Source of the DNA: Polytrichum commune
Taxonomy: Eukaryota > Streptophyta > Polytrichopsida > Polytrichales > Polytrichaceae
DNA: 64,000 nucleotides
Reading direction: 5' to 3'
Assembly: GCA_950295325.1 (NCBI GenBank)
Contig: OX485806.1
Span: 45,317,169-45,381,168 of the forward strand
This document shows positions 1-12,279 of this stretch, one piece after another. Both the position numbers and the translations under genes were made by a program. How positions within the stretch are numbered: position 1 is the stretch's first letter; the number at the start of each line of letters is the position of its first letter. Under the pieces are notes generated by a model, which was not told the origin of the DNA, made no database searches, and saw only the letters and a list, made by a program, of their open reading frames with translations.

Positions 1-2075
1 CTATCATTTTGCTTTTGGTTATGGAAATGGTGATGGTTTTTGTTACTACCGGATTTTTATTTTTTGGTTGTTGGATTGTTATTCTGTTGGTGCTGGTATT
101 GGTGTTTTTTTATGCTTCTTTGTAGGGGGCTCTTTGGGGGTATCTTTACTCCTCAAGTTATGATAGGATCAATTTGGGGGTAGGATAACTTCCTCTCAAC
201 ATGCTCTTGAGATGCATAGTACAATTTTAATTTTGAGCCTTTGGATTGGCCTAAACAATTCCTTTGAAATGGGTAGGGCCTCTGCATGTACTTCTATGAT
301 ATACATATATATTTTAAGTTTTTGGGTTGAGTAAGTTTCCCACATTATGTGCATCACATAATGTTGTCCAAATCTCCCAAATCTCATTGGAGCAAGAAAT
401 GAGCATAATTTCTCCTTCAAGTTCAAACACCTATTTTGTGGTTGTGGATGTCATGTGGATGGAAGAAAACATGTCAGCCATTTGCAACACAAGATGCATG
501 CACATTCCACCCAAAAAGGTCAGAAGGTGCAATTCATTTACAAACGTTTGTTCATAAAACATGAATGGCATTTTTTACAAATTGTTGTATGTATATCCAT
601 ATCCTATGAGAAGGACTGCACCTTGAAGTTTTTCATCTCCTTTAAAGGTGACCCGTGTGCAAACCCAACATGTCTTGTTGAAACTATGTCAGTTGCCTTA
701 GATGCTCAAAACAATTTGATTTCAGTTCTCAAGTGCAAGAATTTGGAGATTTTTCTTATCTACTTGCCCAATTTGGGTTAAAAGATGCTCAAATCTATGA
801 GGTTTGCCACCAACATCTTTATGCTTGATTGTATGAGATTTTCCATCAAGGCCCATCAAATCAATGCATATGTGAACAAGAACAATTTTGGGCAATAATT
901 TACCTCCACATGGCAATAAAATGTAAAGAAAACATTGAATGTTTCTGATGGTGCAAAACTTGCAATGGTCAAGGCTTGGTTGATAATAAAGAACTTGGAA
1001 TAACATATGTTTAGCCTCAAAAATCATCTTATTAACTTGTCCCAAATCCTCACTACATTGGCCAAAAAAAATTCTACATTCAAAGGGGTATGATTGCCAT
1101 GGACCTCCACCATGTAGATATAATGTTGAATTTGTATTTAAGGAATGACCTTAGCATCCACAAATTGCTACTGTGAAATTGGTATTTTTGGATGCCATGA
1201 GGAGGCATTGACAATCACTACAATCAAATTGTCACCAGACTTCAAGCATTCAAAAAGTGTACAATTGCATTTTCCAATATGCCTCTAGCCATGGAAACCA
1301 ACATTGCACCCATGAATGGTGGGACCTTGTGGTCTAAGGTGGCACACATTTGGTCTTTTTGGCCAAGCACATATTCGCCCAAGTGTCCATCTTCATTGTC
1401 TTGCCAAAAAAATTGGAATATGTATTGTTTTGCACAACAAAACCAAGAACCGGTTGAGTTTGGCTAGGGTTAGGAATTTGGTATCCATTTATACCAATGC
1501 ATGGTTGGCATGGGTGGATTGGGATTTGGCCGCATAGTATTCAATGAGCATGATGTTTGGAGATTCTAATTTGTTAGCCAATGAGGTTATAAATAATGAG
1601 CCTATAGCGGGACCTAGTGGAGATTTTTTTCAGGCCTTTGGACAATGATAGCAAAGGCACGGACACAATAGGGAACTTGGGCCTTGACAATCACTGCTCT
1701 ATTTGTATTTAAAGGTGATTACACTATGGATGATGATAACCTTCATATATTGTTGTTTGGGATTGTTTTCCAATTGTGAATGTGCATGTCATTGTGCCAA
1801 CAACAACAATATTAGTCAATACTTGAATGTCCAACCACCCGTTTTCCTTATTCGTCTATCGGCCGATGTTTTCCCATTTCTATGTTGCCAACACCAAATG
1901 AACTACTCACTAAAAGCCATTTCCATGCCCTTAAAGAGGGCGTGTCCAAATCAACTACATGCTAGTGCATCACGTTCAATAATTGCTCGAACAACACATT
2001 TCGAGTGAATGTTACCTTGGCGCAACACATTGGGTGCTAGACCCAAACAACACATGGGTGTTGGATTGGTTACAT
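1..2075. other. No recognisable gene
   Basis: Short overlapping open frames occur on both strands, but none is longer than about 110 codons, and none shows a domain, a coherent codon pattern or a splice structure I recognise. The sequence is T-rich at the start and moderately AT-rich afterwards. It may hold a decayed transposon gene, but nothing can be assigned. It ends at the TA target site of the pogo-like element. Confidence 0.5.
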
Positions 2076-2249
2076 TAATCTCCCGCTTAAGTACACACCC
2101 ATTCAAGTACGCATCCCGGTTAAGTACGCATTTTTCTTACAAAAATCAAAGTTTACACTTTATTGTTTAAACATGTCATGCAATTTCATTTGCCGAAAAT
2201 GCATGAATTTTTTATGCTTGACATTCAATGTTAGTTTGTTGACGTTTTG

Positions 2250-3854
2250 CTAAAACATCTCAAATGATCGTTGCAATTCATCATACATCTGTCCAACTTC
2301 CATTTGAACATTGGAGCAAAGCAATTGGCCGTCGATGTCAAGGACAATACTGTGTAAAGCTTCAAAGCCTTTGAAGTTGGTAGCACTTTCATATTCAACA
2401 AATGTCTCAATAGGTTGGATTTCATCATCGATAGGTGGTTCTTCTTCAATTTGCATTGTTTGCGGAACTTCATCAACGTCCTCCAACATAACAACACAAT
2501 AGTCTTCATTGTTTGCATCATTCATATTTTAAAAACCACTCATTTCTTCCGGTTTGATGGAAATCTACAAAGCCTCCATGGTTTGCATAACATCGGCAAC
2601 CAAACTGTCATCAATTTCTTCATGTTTATCGTTGTTTGGTAAGTTCATAATCTATGCTTTCATGAAGGCATTCTTGATCATAAATGGTGAGATGAATCCA
2701 AGGCACACTTGACATAATTTGCAACATCAAGTAAATGTGCACGATTGCCATAACCGACACCTCCTGCGCCTCGCCGTAAACGCCTTGCTTGCTCCCTTTT
2801 ATGGTTTTTCACCTCATCAGTAAGCTCATAGAAATCAAGAACGTCTTTGAGACACAAATATTTGTACCATTTTTTAAGAGCTACAATAATCCCCATATCA
2901 CATGGTTGTTTCCAATTTGTGCAATTGGAAGGAAAAAATATAACCCAAACAGTGTCACGTTCAAAGGCATCAAAATGCCCAAGAGCATTATCCATCAACA
3001 GGAGGACACGGCGTCCAATTCGTTTTTTCACTTCATTGAACCATTTCCAACAAGTTTCCTCATCCATCCAAGCTTTCCCTTCATTGAAATATGGAATACA
3101 CCATACCCGATTTTTGATGCAGCTCGGTTCCTTTGGTTTCTCAATGAGTGCGCAAGAGATCTTATGCACTCATGTAGCGTTCGCAGAGACTATGAGCGAT
3201 ACACAATCTTTGGACTTTTTTTTCTTCCTCTGGTTGTCAACATATCTTCATTCGGCATTAAAAAACTATACCTTGGAAGTAATCGGAAGAACAATCCCGT
3301 CTCATCCATATTATAAATGTTTTCCGGATCATATTGCTCAATGACAACATACAGTTTTGATAACGTTGCTAGCAACTTTGGATCGTCTTTGTTGACCTCT
3401 CCTTTTTCTTCGTGAAGTAGAAGTTTTTGCAGACCACGACGAGCTTTAAATATGCTCAACCACTGCCATGAAGCCTTAAATTCTTCTTCAGGAATTGCCA
3501 GACTAAATGCAATAAGCTTTGCTTTAGCAATTGCCAAGGACGGCGGGACATGTAAATTGGCTCGGCGCATGCCGTCAATCTAGAGGTAAAACTAATCTTC
3601 CAACTTGGTATATCGGCCAATAGAGGCGCAAAACGTTTCCGATTTAACATCATCAAACATTGGCGTTGTTTTTGCAGTATGTTCTCCCGATTATCCCAAA
3701 TTTTCCGGATGGCGCCTTCACTGACTTCATACTCCTGGCCCAACGCCCACTTGCTCGGTGCGTTCGGCTTGCTCAACTTTGCAATGATTTCACATCATTG
3801 GGCTTCAGTCAAACGAGTTGCCTCAGGTTTCATCCATTTCTTGTTGCAATTCAT
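2250..3854 (-). pseudogene. pogo/Tigger-like DDD transposase pseudogene
   Basis: Reading on the minus strand from an ATG at 3854, the pieces appear in family order. First is a CENP-B/Psq-type helix-turn-helix (SEGAIRKIWDNRENI, about 3.7 kb). Next is a second Tc5/CENP-B-like DNA-binding domain (WLSIFKARRGLQKLLLHEEKG, about 3.4-3.5 kb). The DDE_1 catalytic core follows, with YNMDETGLFF (first Asp, about 3.3 kb), LLLMDNALGHF (second Asp, about 3.0 kb) and KQPCDMGIIVALKKWYK (third Asp, about 2.9 kb). An acidic tail at 2250-2525 is probably the C-terminus. The frame is broken by an in-frame TGA close to the start, a frame change near 3.5-3.6 kb and another break near 3.18 kb. The normal role is cut-and-paste transposition into TA. 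The lesions make it non-functional as it stands, unless an unrecognised splice pattern rescues it. Confidence 0.8.
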
Positions 3855-3889
3855 TAAATCAAAGGCACCGGCTGTAAATCACACTCCAC

Positions 3890-4800
3890 AAAGTGCACAA
3901 AAGTTCCCTTGAAGCAAATCACCCGCCCAACACAATAACCTTAAACCCTAAAAATTGCATGATTCCACAAACAATGCGCTCTAAGGTTGTTAAAGCTTGT
4001 CCATCAATATTGGCCTCAATGATAAGCATATCGAACAAAACCAACAGCACAGTCAAGATTGATGCCAAAATTTCAAACCCTCAACAACTACAGATCATGC
4101 TCCATGATGTGCAGAAAATTTCCCCTGAAGCAAATTCCCCGCCCAACAAAGCAACCTTAAACCTTAAAGATTTCACGGTTCTACCAACAATGCCATTTGA
4201 GGTTGTTGAAGTTTTTCCTCTAAAGCAAATCACATGCTCAACAAAGCAGCTCTAAACACTTTGTAAATATTGCATGATTCCACAAACACTGTAATATGAA
4301 GTTGTCAAAGTTTTCTCTCTAAAACAGAACACCCGCCCAACAACTCTAAACACTTTGTAAAGATTGCACGATTCCACAAACAATGCAATCTGAAGTTGTC
4401 GAAGTTTTTCCTCTAAAGCAAATCACCCACCCAACAAAGCAATTCTAAACACTTTGTAAAGATTGCACGAATCCACAAACAATGTGATCTAAAGTTGTCA
4501 AATTTTTTATCTAAAGCAAATCACCCGCCCAACATCTCTAAATACTTTGTAAAGATTGCATGAATCCGCAAACAATGCGATTTGAAGTTGTCAAAGTTTT
4601 TCCTTTAAAGCAGATCACCCACCCAACAAAGCAATTCTAAACATTTGTAAAGATTGCATGATACCAGAATAATTGCTATATGAAGTTGTCGAAGTTTTTT
4701 TTCTAAAGCAGATCACCCGCCCAACAAAGCAACTCTAAACACTTTCTAAAGATTGCACGATTCCACAAACAATGCGATCTGAGGTTGTCGAAGCTTGTCC
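3890..4800. repeat. ~98-bp minisatellite inside the pogo-like element
   Basis: A unit containing GATTCCACAAACAATGCGAT and CACCCGCCCAACAAAGCAA recurs with marker positions near 4268, 4366, 4465, 4558, 4657 and 4754, a period of about 93-99 bp. More diverged units lie upstream at 3.9-4.2 kb. It sits between the transposase start and the right inverted end, so it occupies the element's promoter side. Confidence 0.75.
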
Positions 4801-4928
4801 ATCAACATCAAGCCTCAACTTCAATCTGGAACACTTGAAGCTTGAACATCAAGATTTTAATGTGGAACACTGCCAATATGAGTAAAGTACGCACTTACCA
4901 ACTAAGTGCGCACTTAAACAAGAGATTA

Positions 4929-6479
4929 TTGTAGTGCCAACATCAGCATGGGTGCCCATCTTTGAGATCAGCTATGCAAATTGTTAATATTGCATTGACA
5001 AACTTTGGTCATACCACAAGAAAGCAAAGAAAAAATGGCAAGAGGAGGTGCAAACACAAAGGAAAACCAAAGCCACCACTGGTACATGTTCATTGATGGA
5101 CGAATTATGGATGCAATAGGATCAAAGTTAGCAGTTTCAGTATGGATACCAAACGTGGGTATTGTTCATTCTGTATAGTGGAAGGGGGGGGGAACAATGG
5201 TCATGAATCCAAATTCCTAACATATGATAGTGTGAGCACAAATGATGAATCAAATGTAGATGAAACCCCAATTATGGTAATTACCATGTGATGAGTAGTG
5301 GTTTGGGGGGAGGGGCATGGTTGTTTGGGATTCCATACCTCAAGACAATGGTGATGCCTCTATGTGAATGAATATTTACGGAAAGATTGAGTGGTTTATA
5401 GTGTGCATTGGATTGGATTTTGGATTTTTTTTAATGATAAATAATAAATTTCACATAGTTTAGTCACATTTACCCCACAAAATTTCTATGTATGAAATTT
5501 GAGTATGCAAACCAAAGGTTGCTAAAGACTCACTAACCATGCCATCTCAAATTTGGCAAGAGCATGCGGAGGGCATGATGAAGTCAAAGACAAAAAAAAT
5601 GGTTGAAGTTGAGGGAAGGACATGAAATTCTCATCCCCTCAAGAACGCCAAATAATTTGTTGGAATAAGGAGCAATACTATGAACAAGGAGTAAGACTCA
5701 AAAACATCAGTAAGGCCATAGAAACAAAAACCCATAAAACTTGGAAATTGGAGTTACTTGTACGTGAGATCCAAAATATCCAAAACTCAAGTTAATTAAA
5801 ACAACATGCATGCGGGTATTCAAAGTCATTTGAATACTTGAAACCCTAAGGGTGAGAATCTTGGATAAACTAAGGTACTTGGGACATGCAAATTATTTGG
5901 ATACTTTACAAATTTAGAACTTAGATTTGACACGATGACTATTCACATGTGATCGAAATATTAATCGAAATATTTTTTTACTTAAGAGCAAGGTGCATAA
6001 ACCAAAGCGAGCACGGAACGAACATTCAAAATCAAAATGATTACAATTTGAGATGACTAACCAAAGTAAGTATTTTTGAAAGATTAGATTGTAATATCAT
6101 CAAACATACTTGAAGGATGTCGCAAAAGATCCAATCGATGTTAGGGAGAAGAAATTCCAACATGAACAAAAATCATTCTGAACCATTAAGTGGACCAAAT
6201 CCCCAGAATTTCATACTCAAACATAATTTACCATTTCACTTCAATGAGAATCACCCTATAACTAGGTAGATTGGATTTGATTAAATAAAATTGTACATTT
6301 TGAATCATGTTCAAAACACTTATGAAAAGAATTTTAAAATTATTAAAAAAAGACATTCCTCATTTCATCAAAAAAAATGTTTGATTTTGAATTTTATATC
6401 ACGAAGGGAATAAATATATGTGCAACTAGAACCACATGTTAATAAAAATATTAAACATGTATTATTTTTTATTACTCTA
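4929..6479. other. Intergenic, no gene seen
   Basis: AT-rich sequence with no open frame of interest and no RNA gene that I can recognise. A short G run lies at about 5187-5194. Nothing further can be supported. Confidence 0.5.
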
Positions 6480-6800
6480 AAGATACTTAACCTTGACATT
6501 AAGGTCTTAGAAGAGCATAGTTTTATAACATACTTGAGAACCTAATATTTGGAAGTATTAAAAACTACTTGATAACCCATTCAACTACGAGTTAATTTTT
6601 TTAATCTATTAATCGTGCATATTTATACCTTCAAGGATATTGGAATTATGTGAACTCTAATTCCAAGAGGAGTGATGTTTATGGAAACGGTCAGTAATGG
6701 GTCACACTGTCTAAGGCTAAGGGTTGTAGGGGACTTTGACTATTGCCTATCTTAAGCTTATTGGTTGCATACATTATTTAATTTAAATATTATAGTTTTT
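6480..6800 (+). repeat. Dispersed repeat, copy 1 (pairs with 27.3-27.56 kb)
   Basis: Two landmarks recur in the same order at about 27,310 and 27,510: CTTAACCTTGACATTA and then CAGTAATGGGTCACACTGTCTAAGGC (here near 6690). The copies are clearly diverged. The family is probably an old LTR or other non-coding retroelement part; no coding capacity is attached to either copy. Confidence 0.55.
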
Positions 6801-6999
6801 CAAATTATCTTGAAAATATGGAATTACCTTATCATTCTACCATTTACCTTGCTACCGATTAGCCTACCTTAAGGCTTTATACCAATACCCAATTGTCCAT
6901 TATATTGTATGTAATATTTTAGTTATTCACTTTCCACTTTTCAATTTCAATATGAGGAGCCACTCAGGCTCGCACCCCGTACCGGGGACGACACAGCTA

Positions 7000-7026
7000 T
7001 GTGAGCGTAGAGCGGAGAGCAGAGAG
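7000..7026 (+). repeat. Left arm of a 27-bp inverted repeat
   Basis: A 27-bp stretch beginning TGTGAGCGTAGAGCGG is repeated exactly in inverted orientation at 22577-22603, 15.6 kb away. It is preceded by CCGTACCGGGGACGACACAG, and a related string (CCGGGACAACACTCCTATGTG, then GAGCGGTGAGCGG) is found near 11,635-11,670. It may be the terminus of a large element; see findings. Confidence 0.6.
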
Positions 7027-9290
7027 GAAGTAAAAATAGTAAAATGCTTAGACTAAATTTAGAAATATTAAAAAAGATTTGGATATACCCAGAATATTCC
7101 GAATTATCCCAAAAATAGTAAACATTTGTGACCTATTTCCGTGAAATGTTTAGGTCATAAATTAAATAAAAATACCCTAAATTTGAAATGGTCTCATTGA
7201 GTTTGGAAACCGTGAAGTGCTAAAATGATAGGAAAATTGTGATATAATAGATAAGTAAATGATAAAAACCAATGTTGATCCCAAGAAAAAATAAATGAAA
7301 AAGTTTTTTTGAGATTGGTATAATTGAAGAATGAGTTAATCAAAATACAAAGGGCGACCAACTTGCTTCGTTTTTATTCCATCACTTTTGTCTTTGTCTT
7401 ATGTGTGAGTCAACTCTAGAGCTTGGACTCCAACAATTATTGTTTGTGGTCGAAGAGATTATCTTGAGCTGAATATATATATGTGGACATAATTTAGACT
7501 CATACCCAATATGAATGTAGAGACACATGCACACAATGGGAGAGGAGAGAGACATGTTTGCTGGCCTAGGATGGGAGAAGGAGATTAGAAGTATAGGAGA
7601 TCCCCATGTTCCCTTTAATTCATCGCCGGAACATGACATAGATGTTGCAAATCGATATAGAGATATACACACGTACTTAATTACCTCCTCTTCCCATTGA
7701 ACTCAGCACTGAGGCACCAGAGGTATTCATGCCACGCCATAATTTTACTTACAAGCATTAAAAAATGCCCTTCTCCCGCGTGAAATATATTCACACCTTC
7801 ACTAGTTGAGTTCCAAACACACCACCCTATCAACACATTCCCACAAGTTCTTTCCTAACATAATACAACACAATGCTAACTCCTACGCTACACCTAAGTT
7901 GGCCTCCTTAATTAATTATCCAATGCTCTAGCATGTTAAGTGGATGCCTAAACCCAAACTCCCAGAACCTCAACTGCCGCCCTTCAATCCTGGTCTTCCG
8001 ACCAGCAACTCCAGTACTCTGCCTAGGTACAGAGTAGTGTTGATCTGCATCAATTGCACTCACCCTCGAAGAGGCCCAGTTCACCTAGGGCGCCCACCAA
8101 GTGCAGACAGCAGCTTTGTTGGGAAAATGCCTCTCTACCTCCCCGAATCCTCTTGGTAGCTCCAAGCCCAGCTCCTTGTTGTCTTCCCCTCGCCTCGAAC
8201 GGCTTCACCTCTGCCTCAGTATACACCCAAGGGATAAACTCCCGTCCCCTGTTGCTGCATTCTCATAAGAGCCCAGGCATGCTTCAACTCACTGCGGCGA
8301 AATGCCTAGAGGTGAATTGCTCCTCCGAATTAACCACCTTTTCAGAGGGAGAGCCTTGCGCAGATGCACTGGACCAGGGCGATCTCCCTCCCAAAATTCA
8401 TTTATTTAGCTCTCAACACCTTCACAACTGCGTGGGATTAATGCCATGATTGTTACCTTAAGCAGCTGGAATTCAACATGAATAAATGTCGATCTGGCCC
8501 TCCTCCATTTCTTCGACACACAAGTCTTAATTTCTCCGCCCAGCTTGGCCACTGGAGGAAAGAGCCTCCCGACAGAGCTGCAACCGCAATACCTCACAGC
8601 GATTCCTGACCCTCCGTTGGCCTTTGCAGACCTTTCCCTCACAAGCAACCAGCTCCTTGTCGCCACTTTGATTGCAGCGATTCCGCCACTTAATCTGGCA
8701 GGGTTTTCACCCTCTGTGTAGCAGCCCCAGCTAGCAGGCCACCGTCCAAACACCTTAGATCGAGATTGGCACTTCCGAATTCAGGAGTTGGAGATTGTAA
8801 TTCGCACCTGCCCAGTCTACGACAAACACAACTAGCGCCTTGCTGGCCTCGTATGGTGAATGCTAAAACCCGAATCAAAAATCTAGCAGGGGCTCTGCCC
8901 CACTGTCGCCGCTCCTTGTTTTTGGTGTTCGGTGAAGCGAGAGAAAATGAGAGAGGAGGCCCCTGGACTTGCCGGACCTCTTTCCTGGGCACCCCAAAAA
9001 TCTAGATGCCTCGTCCCTTCAAAACAAGACCCCCTTCCTTAAACAGGCAGACCTCGAATCCAAACCAACAATATTTTTTAAGCCCGACACCCATAATCCT
9101 AACCTAAATCCCTTGACTTTAAGCGTCACATAAAATCTAATTGACTAATTACTTGTTGTTGGCCTTCTCCCTTACATTTCACACAGTCTCACATAAAACT
9201 TAAATCCCCTTAACTTTTAGAACTCTAGAACTCTCTAGATTCTATCTAATTCAATCAAAACACTATTGCACCCGTTAAAATGTTATAAAC
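7027..9290. other. Anonymous region with a GC-richer block, no assignable gene
   Basis: 7.0-7.9 kb is AT-rich. 7.94-9.0 kb is noticeably more GC-rich and carries open frames of 70-130 codons on both strands (for example 8054-8449 plus and 8406-8753 minus). The translations are rich in Pro, Ser and Arg, lack any domain I recognise and overlap one another in several frames. This could be an untranslated or promoter-like stretch or an old gene fragment. Confidence 0.4.
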
Positions 9291-9299
9291 GTTAAATTG

Positions 9300-10030
9300 A
9301 AATGTGGGCACCATATTGGGCTCACATAACTGGCGACATCAGGGGATGGATCCAAAATCTCTTTCTGCAAGAAAATTGTCGCTTGCAGATCCCCGCCAGG
9401 TTGCATGCGCTTAACCAAGTCGACCCCACTACCAGGGCTAACCTCCGACATCTTGAAAACAAAAACTTTGTCCGTCTCGTCACCCTGGCCTGGGAATTGA
9501 TTATGCTGGACATAGGCCCAAGTGTTGACACCTCTAAGCTTGGCGATGCCATCCATAACTCCCAACCTACGTAAGTATTTGAAGGGTGTAATCTTGTTTC
9601 GGAGGTGGGGGGAATTCAACTCCTTGCACCGATCAAAAATGGGCTAAGTTCTTCCAACGAAAGAAGTTGATGAGGGTCACTATCATTACGAAGGAGGAAC
9701 TCACCCACAAGATTTTTGCTGGCTTCAAGAACAATTTTGGTATGAGTGGATTGGGGCGTTCTCTTGACGTGCTCCTCGATGAAGACGTCGATGCGCTTGC
9801 GGCTATCTCTCCAGTTGCCAACCTTGACGGGGTGCCGATGGTAGCCCAGATGAATACATGCACGCTGAGTGGTGTCACTGCCGCGGACGTAGAAGATTTT
9901 GGCGTGGCATAGAGCAATGCAACTGGGAGGCTCCTTACAGATCCTACACACTAGGGTGGAGAAGGTAGGCACGGGACCACCAACGGGAAAGGACTCTTTG
10001 GTGAATCCATCAAATTCAGTATCATTGACT
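9300..10030 (-). pseudogene. Fragment of zinc-cluster/MULE-like transposase gene
   Basis: On the minus strand, 9972-9616 and 9619-9340 read as a diverged copy of the central part of the gene at 56.3-58.0 kb. They share the Cys/His cluster (CRICKEPPSCIALCHAKIFYV followed by ACIHLGYHRHPVK), the motif RFPGQG here as QFPGQG, and the run KVFVFKMSEV-PGSGVDLVKRMQ-GGDL. A frame change near 9616-9625 joins the two pieces, and the homology stops after GGDLQ near 9370, before the catalytic core. No start codon or full exon is present. It is therefore a truncated, frameshifted relic. Its presence shows that this family exists in more than one copy. It lies directly beside the palindromic array. Confidence 0.75.
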
Positions 10031-10252
10031 CAGGAGGTACAATGAAAACGTTGGAGGTAGTCGCAATGACGATTATGGCACTCGAGGTGGCCAACTCAGG
10101 TGGACGAACAAAAAACAAGGGCTAAGTCATTGCTAATGTTGGTGGTTTGGATTTTGGTCCAGACATGGCTGTCGTAGCGTTTGTCCATGCCGTCCATTGA
10201 CCCGATTCCGAGAGGGTGGTGGAGGGGTAGGATCCCCAAATCAGATTTTGCT

Positions 10253-10490
10253 GTGGGACCTAGTTTTGAATGGGCATAACTTCCTCAATACTTTCGTGAA
10301 TGTTGCAAGTGAGTAGTCCATTGACATCTACAAGAAATGTAGATGAAGATGGAGTGGTTGTTTGTTAGAATCAAAGATTATATGAGGAAGTTATGATGGT
10401 CTGAAGTTTGTACGGGCTTCTAGGCCTACCGGCTAAGGAAAAATGTATACTTGGCCCCAACTCTTGGTAGGGACCCTTGTTAGGGTTCCG
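10253..10490 (+). repeat. Dispersed repeat copy A inside the array
   Basis: A ~235-bp segment runs from GGGACCTAGTTTTGAATGGG through CTTGGCCCCAACTCTTGG to AGGGTTCCGAGAGGG. It is nearly identical to 10803-11040. Diverged relatives are seen at about 26,085-26,310 and, inverted, near 29,300-29,420. Confidence 0.7.
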
Positions 10491-10802
10491 AGAGGGTGGT
10501 GGAGGGGTAGGATCCCCACATCAAATTTTGCTTTGCGACCTAGGTTTGATGTATGTGTGAAGTTTTCGTTTGTGTAGATGGTATGTCACATAGACACCCT
10601 CTCGGAACCAAGAGGGTGGTGGAAGGGTAGGATCCCCACATCACATTTTGCTTTGGGACCTAGGTTTGATGTATGCAAGAAGTTTTTGTTTGTATATATG
10701 ATATGGGAGAGTATATGTTTGTGTATATGATATGTCCCATAGACACCCTCTCGGAACCGAGAGGGTGGTGGAGGGGCAGGATCCCCAAATCATATTTTGC
10801 TG

Positions 10803-11040
10803 TGGGACCTAGTTTTGAATGGGCATAACTTCCTCAATACTTTCGTGAGTGTTGCAAGTGAGTATTCCATTGACATCTACAAGAAATGTAGATGAAGATG
10901 GAGTGGTCGTTTGTTAGAATCAAAGATTGTATGAGGAAGTTATGATGGTTTGAAGTTTGTAGGGGCTTCTAGGCCTACCGGCTAAGGGAAAATGTATACT
11001 TGGCCCCAACTCTTGGTAGGGACCCTTGTTAGGGTTCCGA
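10803..11040 (+). repeat. Dispersed repeat copy B inside the array
   Basis: Second near-identical copy of the 10253-10490 segment, again flanked on both sides by array palindromes. The duplicated block therefore includes array units as well as the inserted sequence and spread by segmental duplication within the array. Confidence 0.7.
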
Positions 11041-12279
11041 GAGGGTGGTGGAGGGGTAGGATCCCCACACTTGATTTTGATCATTTGAGCTAGGTTGCTT
11101 GTATGTGTTGAATGATTATTGGTGCAAATAATATGTGCAAGTTAAGGAGTCTGGTAGTATAAGGAGGCCAAATCTTGATTAGTATGGTTAGGTTGAAAAT
11201 AATTTCAAGTTAAGAGGTTGGGACATATAGAGACATATATAGGATCTTCACACCTGATTTTGATTGTTGAGGCCGAGAAGCTATTATGTAGAAAATGTTT
11301 GTAATCCTTGATTTAGTTACAAGGTAGGGGATTGGGTGCGCCTTAGACCCTCTCGGTTCCGAGAGGGTGGTAGGGATAGTATATGTGAACCTGATTTTAG
11401 AATGTTAAGGCCGAGATGCAGGTATGTGTTCCATGTTTGAAACTCGTTCAACTAGTTAAGAGGTAGGGGGTTGGGTGCAACTAAGACCCTCTTGGATCCG
11501 AGAGGGTGGTAGGATAGTATATGTGGGTTATATTTCTGATTGTTAAGGCCGAGATGTTGGTATGTATTCCATGTTTGAAACTCGTTCAACTAGTTAAGAG
11601 GTAGGGGGTTGGGTGCAACTTAGACCCTCTCGGTTCCGGGACAACACTCCTATGTGAGCGGTGAGCGGAGATTTAAAGAGCGGAGAGGGTCTAAGTGGCG
11701 GTTGTTTGGACCAAATTTTGACTTGAATGGGTTGTAATATAGATGTGTATATATCTGGAATAGATAAATTCATATGTTGAAATCCTTTTGAATTGCACTA
11801 GGATCCGACCCTCTCGGAACCGAGAGGGTCTAGGTGGCGGTTAATTGGACCAGATTTTGACAAGAATGAGTTGTAATATGGATGTGTATGTATGTGGACT
11901 ACATAGACTCATATGTTGAAATTCTTTTGGAATGCACTAGGATCCGACCCTCTCGGAACCGAGAGGGTCTAGGTGGACCAAATTTTGACAAGATTGAGGT
12001 GCCTTGTGTATGTGTATGTATGTGGACTACGTAGGTTCCTTTGTAGAAATTGTTTGGGTATGCCCTAGATTTCGACCTTCTCGGAACCGAGAGGGTGTAG
12101 GTGGTGGTTGTTTGGACCAGATTTTGACTCGAATGGGTTGTAATATGGATGTGAATGTTTGTGGACTAGCTAGGTCCATATGTTGAAATTCTTTGGGAAT
12201 GCACTAGGATCCAACCCTCTCGGAACCGACAGGGTCTAGCTGACGGTTGTTTAAACCTGATTGTGCAAAATCTAGTGCT

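Larger units (their letters stand above)
2078..4926 (-). mobile_element. pogo-like (Tc1/mariner superfamily) DNA transposon, decayed
   Basis: The element is bounded by imperfect terminal inverted repeats. The left end reads ATCTCCCGCTTAAGTACACAC and the right end, reverse-complemented, begins ATCTCTTGTTTAAGTGCGCAC. Each end is flanked by the dinucleotide TA (2076-2077 and 4927-4928), the target duplication expected of this superfamily. Both ends carry short subrepeats of the AAGTACGCA type. Inside lie a minus-strand transposase pseudogene (2250-3854) and a ~98-bp minisatellite (3.9-4.8 kb) between the gene start and the right end. Transposase, ends and target site agree with each other, so the boundaries are fairly secure. 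The coding lesions mean it cannot move on its own. Confidence 0.75.
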
